This document shows positions 37,722 to 45,988 of a stretch of 64,000 bases of DNA, piece by piece. The notes beneath the pieces are model-generated. The model saw nothing but the letters and a program-made list of their open reading frames with translations, searched no databases and was not told the origin of the DNA. The translations under genes were made by a program, and so were the position numbers. Each line of letters begins with the position of its first letter. Position 1 is the stretch's first letter. The stretch covers positions 1,129,501 through 1,193,500 of the forward strand of contig CANKZQ010000001.1 in the NCBI GenBank assembly GCA_947488345.1, written 5' to 3'. The DNA comes from an uncultured Flavobacteriaceae bacterium (GTDB taxonomy: Bacteria; Bacteroidota; Bacteroidia; Flavobacteriales; Flavobacteriaceae).

Positions 37722-39092
37722 TTATGGGATCTTTACAGTTTCTCCAATCCAACAGCCTACTTTATGAGATGCTCCTGAAGTTTTACCTAAGGTAAATATT
37801 AACTTTTTAGATGGTGCACTCGCGTTGTAGCTCTTGATATATTTGTTCGCTCTAGACGTTAAACTTGGATCAACTCTCTTAGCTTGAGCTGCCTTATTTT
37901 TGGCAGCAACAAATGTCATTCTTTTAGAAAATTCATCCGTACCACAGCCATTCGCACTTGAGGCATATAAATTTGCAATTAACAAATAAGCTTTCCCCAT
38001 ACTTGGTCTCACTTTTAATGCTCTATATGCATAAGCTCTAGATTGACTTTTACTTTTTCCTTTCAACGTATAAGCAATTCTATATAAGTATTCTGATTTC
38101 TTATAGGTGTCTGTTTCTAAATCAATCGCCTTATTTCTATATTCTAACGCTTCCGTTGTCTTACCCCTATCTTCTAACACTTTCGCATAGAAAATATACG
38201 CATCTGCCGAAGGCTCAGCATTTACAAATGCTTCTACCAATTTCGGGAAGATAGGATCAGCCGTACATTCCTTAGCATTCAATCTAGACGCTGCTCTTCT
38301 TAACCATTTGGTATCCGTTTTGTGCGATTCAAAACCTTTATTATATAACGGTATCAATCTTTCACACGTTGCAACTTCACCTAAAATTTGATCTAAAACT
38401 CCCTCAACTTGTCCTAAACCTCTTAAGTTAATAGCATCGTTCTTCAGTTTTCTTGCTTCCTTCTTATTCAATGCTTGTCCAGCCGCTTCTTTTTTATCAA
38501 GGGCATCTTTTGACTTAGAATGACCATCAATTTTCTTATTTACAGCTTCCAAAGCATCATCATACGTATCAAATACTTTTTGCGTATTCGTATCTTTATT
38601 TCTACTAGTTACTTCTTGAAAATATTTTGCCAAATTTTTAATACTCATTCGAGCAGGATCCGTGTTAAACGCCTTTTCTAATTTTGTGAACACATCTGAT
38701 TTAGGCGCTCCTCTCTCTTCTAAAGAAGTAGCCCAATCACTGTATACTTTTCCTAAGTTATCTGGAAAATTCTCTACTCTCCTTCCGTAAATCTTATCAA
38801 TTAATTTACTTTCAATTTCCTTTTGAGCACCCGTAGCCTTTTCATATCTATCTTGGGCGATTATTAAGCCATATTTATAGATATTTTTTGAGCCTTTTGG
38901 ACAATTATCGAAAACCCATGTCCAAGGCTCATAAGCTGGTGTATAATTTTTTGCCTTTGCATATTCATAGAATATAGACAAATTCGTTTTACATTTCTCC
39001 GGTTCTGCACCGTACTTATCCTGCGCATAAACATTACTTATTCCTGCTAAAAGAAATAAGCTGAATAGTAGTTGTGTAACATTTTTTCTCAT
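37722..39092 (-). CDS. TPR paralogue 3 of a tandem triplet
   Basis: 456-residue exported protein (signal ends ISNVYAQDK), the copy nearest the outer membrane protein gene and probably the ancestral member, since flavobacteria often have one such TPR gene between an OMP and lptC. It shares FYEYAKAKNYTPAYEPWTWVFDNCPKGSKNIYKYGL, DPARMSIKNLAKYFQEV and GCWIGETVKIP with the other two, with higher resemblance to copy 2. Upstream OMP gene ends 21 nt before its start. Confidence 0.87.
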   Translation of the reverse strand: MRKNVTQLLFSLFLLAGISNVYAQDKYGAEPEKCKTNLSIFYEYAKAKNYTPAYEPWTWVFDNCPKGSKNIYKYGLIIAQDRYEKATGAQKEIESKLIDKIYGRRVENFPDNLGKVYSDWATSLEERGAPKSDVFTKLEKAFNTDPARMSIKNLAKYFQEVTSRNKDTNTQKVFDTYDDALEAVNKKIDGHSKSKDALDKKEAAGQALNKKEARKLKNDAINLRGLGQVEGVLDQILGEVATCERLIPLYNKGFESHKTDTKWLRRAASRLNAKECTADPIFPKLVEAFVNAEPSADAYIFYAKVLEDRGKTTEALEYRNKAIDLETDTYKKSEYLYRIAYTLKGKSKSQSRAYAYRALKVRPSMGKAYLLIANLYASSANGCGTDEFSKRMTFVAAKNKAAQAKRVDPSLTSRANKYIKSYNASAPSKKLIFTLGKTSGASHKVGCWIGETVKIP

Positions 39093-39112
39093 CGTTGGTT
39101 ATATTTAATTTT

Positions 39113-40375
39113 TTATCTAATTCGATTCTTTCTGAACCATTTGTCACTTAGTGATAAACCGAGCCTAAAATTAAAATAATTTTCTTTAACTAGCCCATTG
39201 TTGATTTCTCCTCTGGTTCCGAGTTCAAATCCTAAGTTTATACTAGAGAGTCCTTTCATCGGTAATGCTACTCCAAAAGATATGCCAAAGTCATTTACTT
39301 CGGTATTATTCACGAGTAAACCTGTCTTAGTATAGGAAATACCTGCTCTGTATGTCGCTCGTTGCCAATAACTTGTAATAGAATTGTATTTTGGAGTATA
39401 AAAACCTCCAAAAGAAAGTCTATTAGATGCTCCGAAGCCAAAACTTCTATCATTTACCGACAAGCCGTCTTCTATAGTTTTTGCACCTTGAAACTCGTAT
39501 TCTACTCCAGTATACCATTTATTTTCTTCCCCGATACCAGCACTTAATGTTGTTTTTAAGGGACTTTTAAAATTAGTTTTAAATGGTTCATTTAAAATCG
39601 TGTCTCTTGGGCTCTCAAAATTTCCAAGGACACTAACTGAATATCGATATCTTGTTCCTTCGTTTTCTAATTCATTACTCAGCCCTAGATTCAATCCTGC
39701 TCTCAAGGTTAACTTTTCTGATACTTTCGTTTGATATTGAGCTCCTACTTTAACCTCTGAGCCAGAAACGTCAGAATCTGACGTGTCTACCGTTCCTAAC
39801 GGAACTTCATTTCTTCTGTTCAATAGCCTGTTTTCAACACTACCAAAAATATAGGCGGCTTCTATACCAAGGCTAAAATTTTGACCAATTTTATGTCCAA
39901 AACCTACAAAAACTCGGTTAGTTCCACCTTCTCCTTCAAACAGATTGGTTTGAGTCAAAGTATTCTCAGCATCTCTAATTTCCTGAAGCAACGAATAACC
40001 CACTGTGGTATTCGGTTGTAAGCCAAATGCCATTCCCGCTTTTTCTCCTATCGGAAAACCCAGTGCTAAATAAGAGAAGGACGCTGAAGAGCTAGATTCA
40101 TTATTTGTTCCATCATCAATACTTAGTGCCTTGTTCTGTCCGGCTACTGCAAAGGTAGTCAAACGTAAAGATGCATACGATGCTGGGTTTGTAAATGTCA
40201 ATTGAAAAGGGCTACTATACGCTCCTCCTATTTGCCCCATACTTATCTCCTCTACAGTTTTTATACTGTTGTTATCACCTACACCGAAGAAAGAATAAGG
40301 AGAAATATTATTTTTTTGAGCAAAAGTAGTAAGGGAAATCAGGCATATAAGAGATCCTATTATTTTTTTTATCAT
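39113..40375 (-). CDS. Outer membrane beta-barrel protein
   Basis: 420-residue exported protein: signal ends TTFAQKNN, then NISPYSFFGVGDNNS, a typical start for a family of flavobacterial outer membrane proteins. The rest is strand-rich with a FadL/PorV-like flavour (GAYSSPFQLTFTNPASYASLRLTTF, AGMAFGLQPNTTVGYSLLQEI), ending in RLGLSLSDKWFRKNRIR. No TonB plug. Its start overlaps the coaX stop by 4 bp (ATGA type), so it is translated with coaX; the TPR proteins downstream may be its periplasmic partners. Confidence 0.8.
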   Translation of the reverse strand: MIKKIIGSLICLISLTTFAQKNNISPYSFFGVGDNNSIKTVEEISMGQIGGAYSSPFQLTFTNPASYASLRLTTFAVAGQNKALSIDDGTNNESSSSASFSYLALGFPIGEKAGMAFGLQPNTTVGYSLLQEIRDAENTLTQTNLFEGEGGTNRVFVGFGHKIGQNFSLGIEAAYIFGSVENRLLNRRNEVPLGTVDTSDSDVSGSEVKVGAQYQTKVSEKLTLRAGLNLGLSNELENEGTRYRYSVSVLGNFESPRDTILNEPFKTNFKSPLKTTLSAGIGEENKWYTGVEYEFQGAKTIEDGLSVNDRSFGFGASNRLSFGGFYTPKYNSITSYWQRATYRAGISYTKTGLLVNNTEVNDFGISFGVALPMKGLSSINLGFELGTRGEINNGLVKENYFNFRLGLSLSDKWFRKNRIR

Positions 40376-41097
40376 TCGTCTAAATTATGTATCAAGATAC
40401 TGTTCAATCCTTCCAACAAAAAATTTGGATTGGCAAATATGCTACTTTTTACCTTTTTAGCCAAGAAATTTGTGTCCCCTCCTGTTAAAACTACTGTTAA
40501 ATTTGGGTATTTGTACTGATATTCAGCGATTACGCCATTAATTTCATGTAAAACTCCATTCAACACACCAGAATGCATAGAGGACTTTGTATCTCGTCCA
40601 ATAAGTGAAAATTTGGCTATTTCTAGTTTCGGCAAGTTGGCGGTAAACGTATTTAAAGATTGATAACGTAGGTTTATTCCAGGTGATATGGCTCCACCGA
40701 AATAGACACCTTTATGATCTACAAAATCATAGGTAATACACGTTCCTGCATCTATTACCAAAACATCTTCTGAAGGATACTGATGTATGGCTGCAGAGAC
40801 CAACGCGATTCTATCCACTCCTAAGGTTGTAGGCGTTTTATACTTGTTTGTAAAAGGAATTTTAACCGCATGGCTTAACGTCACCACATTTTCAAATGTG
40901 CTTAGTTCTTTGAGGTCTTCATGTCTTAACTCACCCACAGAAGATAGTATCACATTCTTAATGGTGTACTTTTTTTGCAGTTTCGCAATTTCTTTTCCTA
41001 CCTTTTTAGGATCGGCGACGCTTGATTCAACGATGGTATGCTCTTGAAATACAGCCAGTTTAATTCGGGTATTTCCTATATCTAATATTAAGTTCAT
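40372..41097 (-). CDS. coaX: Type III pantothenate kinase
   Basis: 241-residue ASKHA kinase. MNLILDIGNTRIKLAVF carries the DxGNT phosphate motif, TTLGVDRIALVSAA the TxGxDR pantothenate site, and VIDAGTCITYDFVD with YFGGAISPGINLRYQSL the second phosphate motif; VVLTGGD lies near the end. It makes 4'-phosphopantothenate in CoA synthesis and is insensitive to CoA feedback. Heads the coaX-OMP-TPR-lptC run, divergent from tRNA-Phe. Confidence 0.96.
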   Translation of the reverse strand: MNLILDIGNTRIKLAVFQEHTIVESSVADPKKVGKEIAKLQKKYTIKNVILSSVGELRHEDLKELSTFENVVTLSHAVKIPFTNKYKTPTTLGVDRIALVSAAIHQYPSEDVLVIDAGTCITYDFVDHKGVYFGGAISPGINLRYQSLNTFTANLPKLEIAKFSLIGRDTKSSMHSGVLNGVLHEINGVIAEYQYKYPNLTVVLTGGDTNFLAKKVKSSIFANPNFLLEGLNSILIHNLDE

Positions 41098-41147
41098 GTA
41101 GATTTTTCAGGAAATGTAAAAATACAAATACAATTTTTATATAATTG

Positions 41148-41180
41148 TTTTGAATAGTATAAAATTTACATTTATATTTG
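41148..41180 (+). promoter_or_regulatory. Bacteroidota promoter of tRNA-Phe
   Basis: TTTTG at 41148-41152 (-33) and TATATTTG at 41173-41180 (-7) with 20 nt between TTG and TATATTTG, matching both boxes of the phylum consensus. Transcription should begin near 41185, giving a 40-nt tRNA leader that can fold into a weak hairpin. Confidence 0.85.
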
Positions 41181-41227
41181 CACCCGCCTTGAGCGACATA
41201 GTCGGTCGGGCATGCTGAAAAGCGACT

Positions 41228-41300
41228 GGTGCCTTAGCTCAGTTGGTAGAGCAAAGGACTGAAAATCCTTGTGTCCCTGGTTCGATTCCTGGAGGCACCA
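41228..41300 (+). tRNA. tRNA-Phe (anticodon GAA)
   Basis: Cloverleaf with perfect 7-bp acceptor GGTGCCT/AGGCACC, D-arm GCTC...GAGC, anticodon stem AAGGA/TCCTT with loop CTGAAAA (anticodon GAA) and T-loop TTCGATT. The T-stem has a central U.U mismatch. The next three bases are CCA, so the tail may be encoded. Confidence 0.95.
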
Positions 41301-41305
41301 CCACT

Positions 41306-41336
41306 AAAAACTCGAACATTTCTGTTCGAGTTTTTT
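41306..41336 (+). terminator. Terminator after tRNA-Phe
   Basis: Stem AACTCGAAC / GTTCGAGTT with a 6-nt loop and a T6 tract. Ends just short of the convergent rluB-type gene stop at 41340, so it may also stop transcription from that side. Confidence 0.9.
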
Positions 41337-41339
41337 GGT

Positions 41340-42230
41340 TTATAACATTTTTAAATTGTTGACTTCTTGCTGACTTAGGTGTCGCCAATGACCTCGTGGT
41401 AAATTTTTCTTTGTTAAATCTGAGAATAAGACTCTATCCAACTTCACAACTTTATATCCAAAGTGAGCAAAGATTTTACGTACAATCCTGTTTCGACCAG
41501 AGTGTATTTCAATACCTACTTCTGTTTTCGGTTGACCATCTACGTATGAAACAGCATCTACATATACCATTTTACCTTCTAACATAAAGTTTTCGCCGAT
41601 CTTTTGTAAATCTTTTAAGGCTACTTTCTTATCTAATGAAGCGTGGTACAATTTACGCACATTGTGCTTAGGGTGTGTTAACTTTTTTGCCATTTCTCCA
41701 TCGTTGGTAAATAACAATAGCCCTGTTGTTTGTCTATCCAATCTGCCTACTGGATAAATACGTTCTTTACTAGCATTCGCCACTAAAGACATCACCGTAT
41801 CTCTTCCTTTTTCATCATCCATTGTGGTGATAAAATTCTTAGGCTTATTCAACAAAACATATCTTTTCGTTTCCGGACTGATTAAAGAGCCATCAAAACG
41901 TACTTCATCACCTAGTTGTACTTTATAGCCCATTTCGGTTATAACCTTTCCGTTTACGGTCGCACTACCGGCTTTGATATAGGTATCAGCATCTCTACGC
42001 GAGCAAATACCTGAATTCGAAATATATTTATTTAACCTAATCTCTGTAGGTTCTTCTATGCGTTGCTTAGGCGTATCTTTACGGATGCGTTTCCCATAAG
42101 GATTTGGCTTACCCTTTCCAGAAAATTTGCTGTTTTTAGAAAATGGTTTTTTCTGATCTGAAGTGTTATTTGAGCGAGAAGTTGACTTTTTAGCATGTCG
42201 TCCTCCCGACGAGTTTTTTTTTGCTGTCAT
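41340..42230 (-). CDS. Ribosomal large-subunit pseudouridine synthase (RluB/RsuA family)
   Basis: 296-residue enzyme: a basic, low-complexity N-terminal extension (residues 1-60, rich in Lys, Ser, Asn), an S4 RNA-binding domain (RLNKYISNSGICSRRDADTYIKAGSATVNGK), then the RsuA/RluB catalytic domain with YPVGRLDRQTTGLLLFTNDGEM, where the Asp in GRLD is catalytic, and GRNRIVRKIFAHFG. It isomerises uridine in 23S rRNA (RluB-like) or 16S rRNA. The basic tail probably binds the ribosome precursor. A TACTTTTG -7 box lies 14 nt upstream. Confidence 0.9.
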   Translation of the reverse strand: MTAKKNSSGGRHAKKSTSRSNNTSDQKKPFSKNSKFSGKGKPNPYGKRIRKDTPKQRIEEPTEIRLNKYISNSGICSRRDADTYIKAGSATVNGKVITEMGYKVQLGDEVRFDGSLISPETKRYVLLNKPKNFITTMDDEKGRDTVMSLVANASKERIYPVGRLDRQTTGLLLFTNDGEMAKKLTHPKHNVRKLYHASLDKKVALKDLQKIGENFMLEGKMVYVDAVSYVDGQPKTEVGIEIHSGRNRIVRKIFAHFGYKVVKLDRVLFSDLTKKNLPRGHWRHLSQQEVNNLKML

Positions 42231-42244
42231 TATTAAAATTTTGG

Positions 42245-42252
42245 CAAAAGTA
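42245..42252 (-). promoter_or_regulatory. Candidate -7 promoter box for pseudouridine synthase gene
   Basis: TACTTTTG on the minus strand 14 nt before the ATG, with a TTG about 21 nt further upstream. The predicted 5' leader is under 15 nt. Confidence 0.5.
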
Positions 42253-42272
42253 CTTCTTTTTAACGATGTACA

Positions 42273-43226
42273 TCAATCTTTTACCTCAATTATTTGCTGA
42301 CGTTCTCTATTTACCATCAATTTTGTGACATCAGGACGTGAATAATGACCTACGGCGTCAAAATTTTGGCGCTCTTCATACACCCGATTAAAATCAATAG
42401 TATGCACGATGAGACCTTCTTTATGCAATACCGGTTCAATGATCCATTCCCCATCTGGACCCGCAATACAAGAACCTCCATTTGCCATGACCTCTGGAGC
42501 TTTTTCTAGGAGTTGTTCTATATGTGGCGTATTCTTGGGAAAGTCTTCACGCGACATTAAGCTCGACACCGAAATCACAAAAGACCTCGACTCTCTTGCA
42601 ATAAAGCGCGTAATGTCTTTGGTATTATGATCACTTCCTGGCCATACTGCAATATGAAGGTTTTCTCCGAGACCGTATAAGGCCGTTCTTGGCAGTGGCA
42701 TCCAATTTTCCCAACAGTTTAATCCGCCCACCGTAAATTCTTTCAATGGGTGGACTTGTAAGCCATTACCGTCACCTGGAGCCCAGGTCAGACGTTCATC
42801 ATAAGTTGGTTGTAGTTTTCTGTGTATCGACTGAATCTTTCCTTTTTGATCAACATACACCAACGAACAATATAAGCTATGACCTCCTCGATTCTGAGCA
42901 CGCTCTATAATCCCTAAATAAATGGCGATGTTATTCTCAGCAGCAAGTTGACATATATCATCTAGCTCTCCTGCCTCTATTTGAATAGCATTACGCGTAT
43001 AATGCGCGTGTAATTCTTTATTCACTTTTGTATTCCATTCGGCTCCACCTGTTAAAGCCAACCAAAAAGGATATCCTGGTAATAAGGCTTCTCCAAAGAC
43101 AATAAGTTCACATTGCTGTTTCGCAGCATCCTGAATACTATTCTTTATTTTAGTTATTGTTTTTTCCTTATTCAACCAAACTGGTGAGATTTGTGCTAAG
43201 GCTACTTTAAGAAGGTTTGAACTCAT
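42273..43226 (-). CDS. Nitrilase-superfamily hydrolase
   Basis: 317-residue carbon-nitrogen hydrolase. The Glu-Lys-Cys triad is visible: Glu in IVFGEALLPGYPFW, Lys in HRKLQPTYDE, Cys in GGLNCWENWMPLPR. The CWEN context and the GYPFW motif point to true nitrilase/cyanide hydratase-type enzymes (branch 1) acting on nitriles, rather than amidases. Natural substrate is unknown. Located after a 65-nt gap downstream of the UbiA gene on the same strand; this may be a separate unit. Confidence 0.9.
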   Translation of the reverse strand: MSSNLLKVALAQISPVWLNKEKTITKIKNSIQDAAKQQCELIVFGEALLPGYPFWLALTGGAEWNTKVNKELHAHYTRNAIQIEAGELDDICQLAAENNIAIYLGIIERAQNRGGHSLYCSLVYVDQKGKIQSIHRKLQPTYDERLTWAPGDGNGLQVHPLKEFTVGGLNCWENWMPLPRTALYGLGENLHIAVWPGSDHNTKDITRFIARESRSFVISVSSLMSREDFPKNTPHIEQLLEKAPEVMANGGSCIAGPDGEWIIEPVLHKEGLIVHTIDFNRVYEERQNFDAVGHYSRPDVTKLMVNRERQQIIEVKD

Positions 43227-43291
43227 GGTGTAACGTTTTATTTGAGAGAATCGATTCGTAAAATTATACAGACGAAAAAGCTATTCATAAA

Positions 43292-44227
43292 TTACAATAA
43301 TCTCTTAATTAGTACTGACGTATCTATGAGTGCCAAACTAAAAACGCCTATAATGATGACCAATTTCATAATATTATGTAGTAATAAATAATTTTTCTTT
43401 GTGGAATTCATCCAAAGTATTACAGTGAAAAGTAATAAAACGATGCCTGTACCGTAAAAGTAATATTTCATATATCCAATCTCTGGATATTCGTATAATA
43501 AATACATAGGTACAAAAGCTAATACCACTAAAAAAGTTATCAATTTCTTTGTAAAAGATTCACCATACTGTATCGGTACCGTTTTGTAATTCAGTAACAT
43601 ATCGCCTTTTAAATTTTCGAGTTGCTTTATTAATTCTCGAATCAGCAATACCACAAAAACAAATAGTGCATGCACAAAAATTACCTTCGAAAAATTTCGA
43701 TAATACACAAAAATCACAAAGAATGGCAAGATCGAAATGACCGTCGCTGAGAGCAATCCAGTCAAAGGGTATTTCTTTAGCTTATGAGAATAAAACCAAA
43801 TTAAAAAAATATAAATAGCGAAAAACAAGGCAGCTCGCCAAGAGACCATAAAGCCAAAAACAAATCCTAGAAAATTTAAGAAAAAGTAAATATTCAGTTT
43901 TGTTTTTTGATTCACAATACTGTCGATTTTGGCTTTTACAGGACGATTAATCTTATCTTTTTCGGCATCATAAAAATTATTGATGATATAACCAGCTGCG
44001 ATCACACATATAGACGCTAAGACTACGAAAAACAAGTCGGTATTAAATAATACTTCCTTTATTTTTTTGTTGGGTGAAAAGATAAAAATGGACGCTAGAT
44101 ATTGCGCAATAACAATGATTAAAATATTGTAGCCTCTTACAACAGATAGTAAGCTGAAAAATTTATAGAAAATAGAGTAATGTTTGACGCTACCAGAAGT
44201 ATTTGATGTTTTAGCAGAACCCTCCAT
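43292..44227 (-). CDS. UbiA-family prenyltransferase (GGGP geranylgeranyltransferase-like)
   Basis: 311-residue membrane enzyme with about eight helices. The first Asp-rich motif NNFYDAEKDKINRPVK (NxxxDxxxD) binds the prenyl diphosphate via Mg; the second lies near QLENLKGDMLLNYKTVPI. Closest class by motif is the digeranylgeranylglyceryl phosphate synthase group. Lying 11 nt after mevalonate kinase and with a PcrB gene elsewhere in the window, it may add a second isoprenoid ether chain to glycerol phosphate, but a quinone or other aromatic acceptor cannot be excluded. Confidence 0.82.
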   Translation of the reverse strand: MEGSAKTSNTSGSVKHYSIFYKFFSLLSVVRGYNILIIVIAQYLASIFIFSPNKKIKEVLFNTDLFFVVLASICVIAAGYIINNFYDAEKDKINRPVKAKIDSIVNQKTKLNIYFFLNFLGFVFGFMVSWRAALFFAIYIFLIWFYSHKLKKYPLTGLLSATVISILPFFVIFVYYRNFSKVIFVHALFVFVVLLIRELIKQLENLKGDMLLNYKTVPIQYGESFTKKLITFLVVLAFVPMYLLYEYPEIGYMKYYFYGTGIVLLLFTVILWMNSTKKNYLLLHNIMKLVIIIGVFSLALIDTSVLIKRLL

Positions 44228-44238
44228 ACTAAAAGGGA

Positions 44239-45168
44239 TTAAAATCTATATACCAACTCTAACTTGTAATCTTTCAGAATGCTTTTGGCTTGCTGGAAAT
44301 CTTGTGTAAATCCTAGAATATAACCTCCACCACCAGAACCACATAATTTTAGGTAATAGGCATTAGAATCGATCCCTTGTTGCCATAAGCTATGAAAAGC
44401 TTTAGGAATCATCGGTTTAAAATTTGCCAACACCACCTTAGAAAGCTGCTTGACATTTCCAAATAAAGATTTCACATTACCATGCAAAAAGTCATCAATA
44501 CAAGCATCAGTGTGTTTCGCAAAGTCTTCATTCAACATTCTTCTAAAACCTTCATTTTTCATTTTATTCATGAACAATGATACCATCGGTTCTGTTTCAC
44601 CAACTTGTTGAGAATCGAGTAAGAAAACTGCTCCTTTTCCTTCTTTTTGAGAAGGAATACCAGTAGCTTCTAAATCATCTTTTGAATTGATTAGGATTGG
44701 TAAACTTAAATAACTATTTAATGGATCTAGCCCTGAACTTTTCCCATGAAAGAATGATTCCATCAAAGAAAAGACCTCTTTCAGTTTTAGTAATTTATCT
44801 CTAGTTAAATTTTCTAATACGGTTATCTTATTATCAGCATACTTATCATATACTGCAGCCACTAAAGCACCCGAACTTCCGACACCATACCCTTGTGGGA
44901 TACTCGAATCGAAATACATACCATTGTCAATATCTCGTTTTAGCTCTTCTAATCTAAAATCAGCTAAATTTTGAGCTTCTAAATCACTCAAATGGTAATA
45001 GAATTTTAGAAGATTTTTATTCGATTCGACGGCCTCAATAGAAGGGTTTTCGGAAACCTTTAAGGCACCTTGATATGTGTTAAATGGAATCGCCAATCCT
45101 TTGGAATCTTTAATAATTCCGTACTCACCGAATAGCAAAATTTTTGCGTAAAATAAAGGACCCTTCAT
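44239..45168 (-). CDS. Mevalonate kinase (GHMP family)
   Basis: 309-residue GHMP kinase. AKILLFGEYGIIKDSKGLAIPF is the N-terminal motif 1, IPQGYGVGSSGALVAAVY is the ATP-binding motif 2, HGKSSGLDPLNSYLSLPI contains the catalytic Asp environment, and LKLCGSGGGGYILGFT is motif 3. Operon linkage to UbiA and closeness to diphosphomevalonate decarboxylase support mevalonate kinase rather than galactokinase or homoserine kinase. A TATATTTG box at 45202-45209 is its likely promoter. Confidence 0.88.
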   Translation of the reverse strand: MKGPLFYAKILLFGEYGIIKDSKGLAIPFNTYQGALKVSENPSIEAVESNKNLLKFYYHLSDLEAQNLADFRLEELKRDIDNGMYFDSSIPQGYGVGSSGALVAAVYDKYADNKITVLENLTRDKLLKLKEVFSLMESFFHGKSSGLDPLNSYLSLPILINSKDDLEATGIPSQKEGKGAVFLLDSQQVGETEPMVSLFMNKMKNEGFRRMLNEDFAKHTDACIDDFLHGNVKSLFGNVKQLSKVVLANFKPMIPKAFHSLWQQGIDSNAYYLKLCGSGGGGYILGFTQDFQQAKSILKDYKLELVYRF

Positions 45169-45201
45169 GAAATTCTGTTTAGCTTAATCATAACAACAAC
45201 G

Positions 45202-45209
45202 CAAATATA
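45202..45209 (-). promoter_or_regulatory. -7 promoter box for mevalonate kinase operon
   Basis: TATATTTG on the minus strand 33 nt upstream of the ATG, with a TTG 18 nt further upstream; both boxes are near-consensus. Confidence 0.65.
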
Positions 45210-45260
45210 CTAGATTCATTGCAAAACCAAGCCATAGAAACCATTAAAATGAGGCCTTAA

Positions 45261-45845
45261 CTATTCATCTTCAGACTTCCCGTCGTAATAATACATTTTC
45301 CAGGCACCAACTTTCTTACCGGCCTTATACTTGCCTTCGCCCTTCAATTTTCCGTTCTTGTGGTACTCTTTCCACGCACCATCACGTAGGCCTTTTACAC
45401 AGGTTCCTGATTCGGATAATTTCGCATTTTCATAGTAACCAACCCACGGCCCACTGATCAAGGCATCTTTATAGGAATATTGACTTTTTAACGGACCACT
45501 TTCATGATAATTCTTACGCTCTCCGACCAATACCCCTTTTTTGTAATTCACCGTTTGCATGACGTTCCCATTCTCAAAATACCAAGTAACGGATCCATCA
45601 AAAATCTCCTCGGTTTCATCGAGAGATACGGCATCCATTTGTTTGGCGCCAGACAAATAATAATCCATCCAAACGAAACCATTTCCTTTTTTTACAGGCT
45701 GCGGTCTAAAATACGAAGCTTGATTTTTAGCGCTAGGGCTCCAATTGGCATCAAACCATAAGGTGTCTTTTGCTGCTTGAGCAGCTGCGACTGATGTTGT
45801 ACCTATAAAACATCCGACAAGAAAAGTAAAAATATATGTTTTCAT
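45261..45845 (-). CDS. Exported YwqK-like MORN-repeat protein
   Basis: 194-residue exported protein; signal region ends SVAAAQAAK. It carries about five MORN-like repeats with G-x-W-x-Y-Y-x-N-G-x-L pattern: GSVTWYFENGNVMQTV, VGERKNYHESGPLKSQ, SGPWVGYYENAKLSESG, DGAWKEYHKNGKLKGEG and VGAWKMYYYDGKSED. Database labels call this family toxin-antitoxin antitoxin YwqK, but secretion and lack of a toxin gene here argue against that. Likely a cell-surface or periplasmic structural protein. Confidence 0.8.
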   Translation of the reverse strand: MKTYIFTFLVGCFIGTTSVAAAQAAKDTLWFDANWSPSAKNQASYFRPQPVKKGNGFVWMDYYLSGAKQMDAVSLDETEEIFDGSVTWYFENGNVMQTVNYKKGVLVGERKNYHESGPLKSQYSYKDALISGPWVGYYENAKLSESGTCVKGLRDGAWKEYHKNGKLKGEGKYKAGKKVGAWKMYYYDGKSEDE

Positions 45846-45988
45846 AATTTATGATTTAGAGTTAGTATTCAAACAATAGTTTCCCACAGCCTTGTAGGCC
45901 ATAAAAAATATGTTGTTTAGTGTTCTCTATATCATAAATACTTAATGCTAGGGCAGCACACTAAATAAGTAGCGCAGGTATCTCAAGA

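Noticed and set aside
34958-39092. Assembly duplication
   Set aside because: The three paralogues differ throughout at protein level and in length, so they are not copied sequence errors.
41181-41227. Possible small RNA or partial tRNA upstream of tRNA-Phe
   Set aside because: The hairpin is weak, and the segment is explained as the transcribed leader between promoter and tRNA.
45261-45845. YwqK antitoxin of a toxin-antitoxin system
   Set aside because: The family name is historical; the protein is exported, built of MORN-like repeats, and no toxin gene is next to it.
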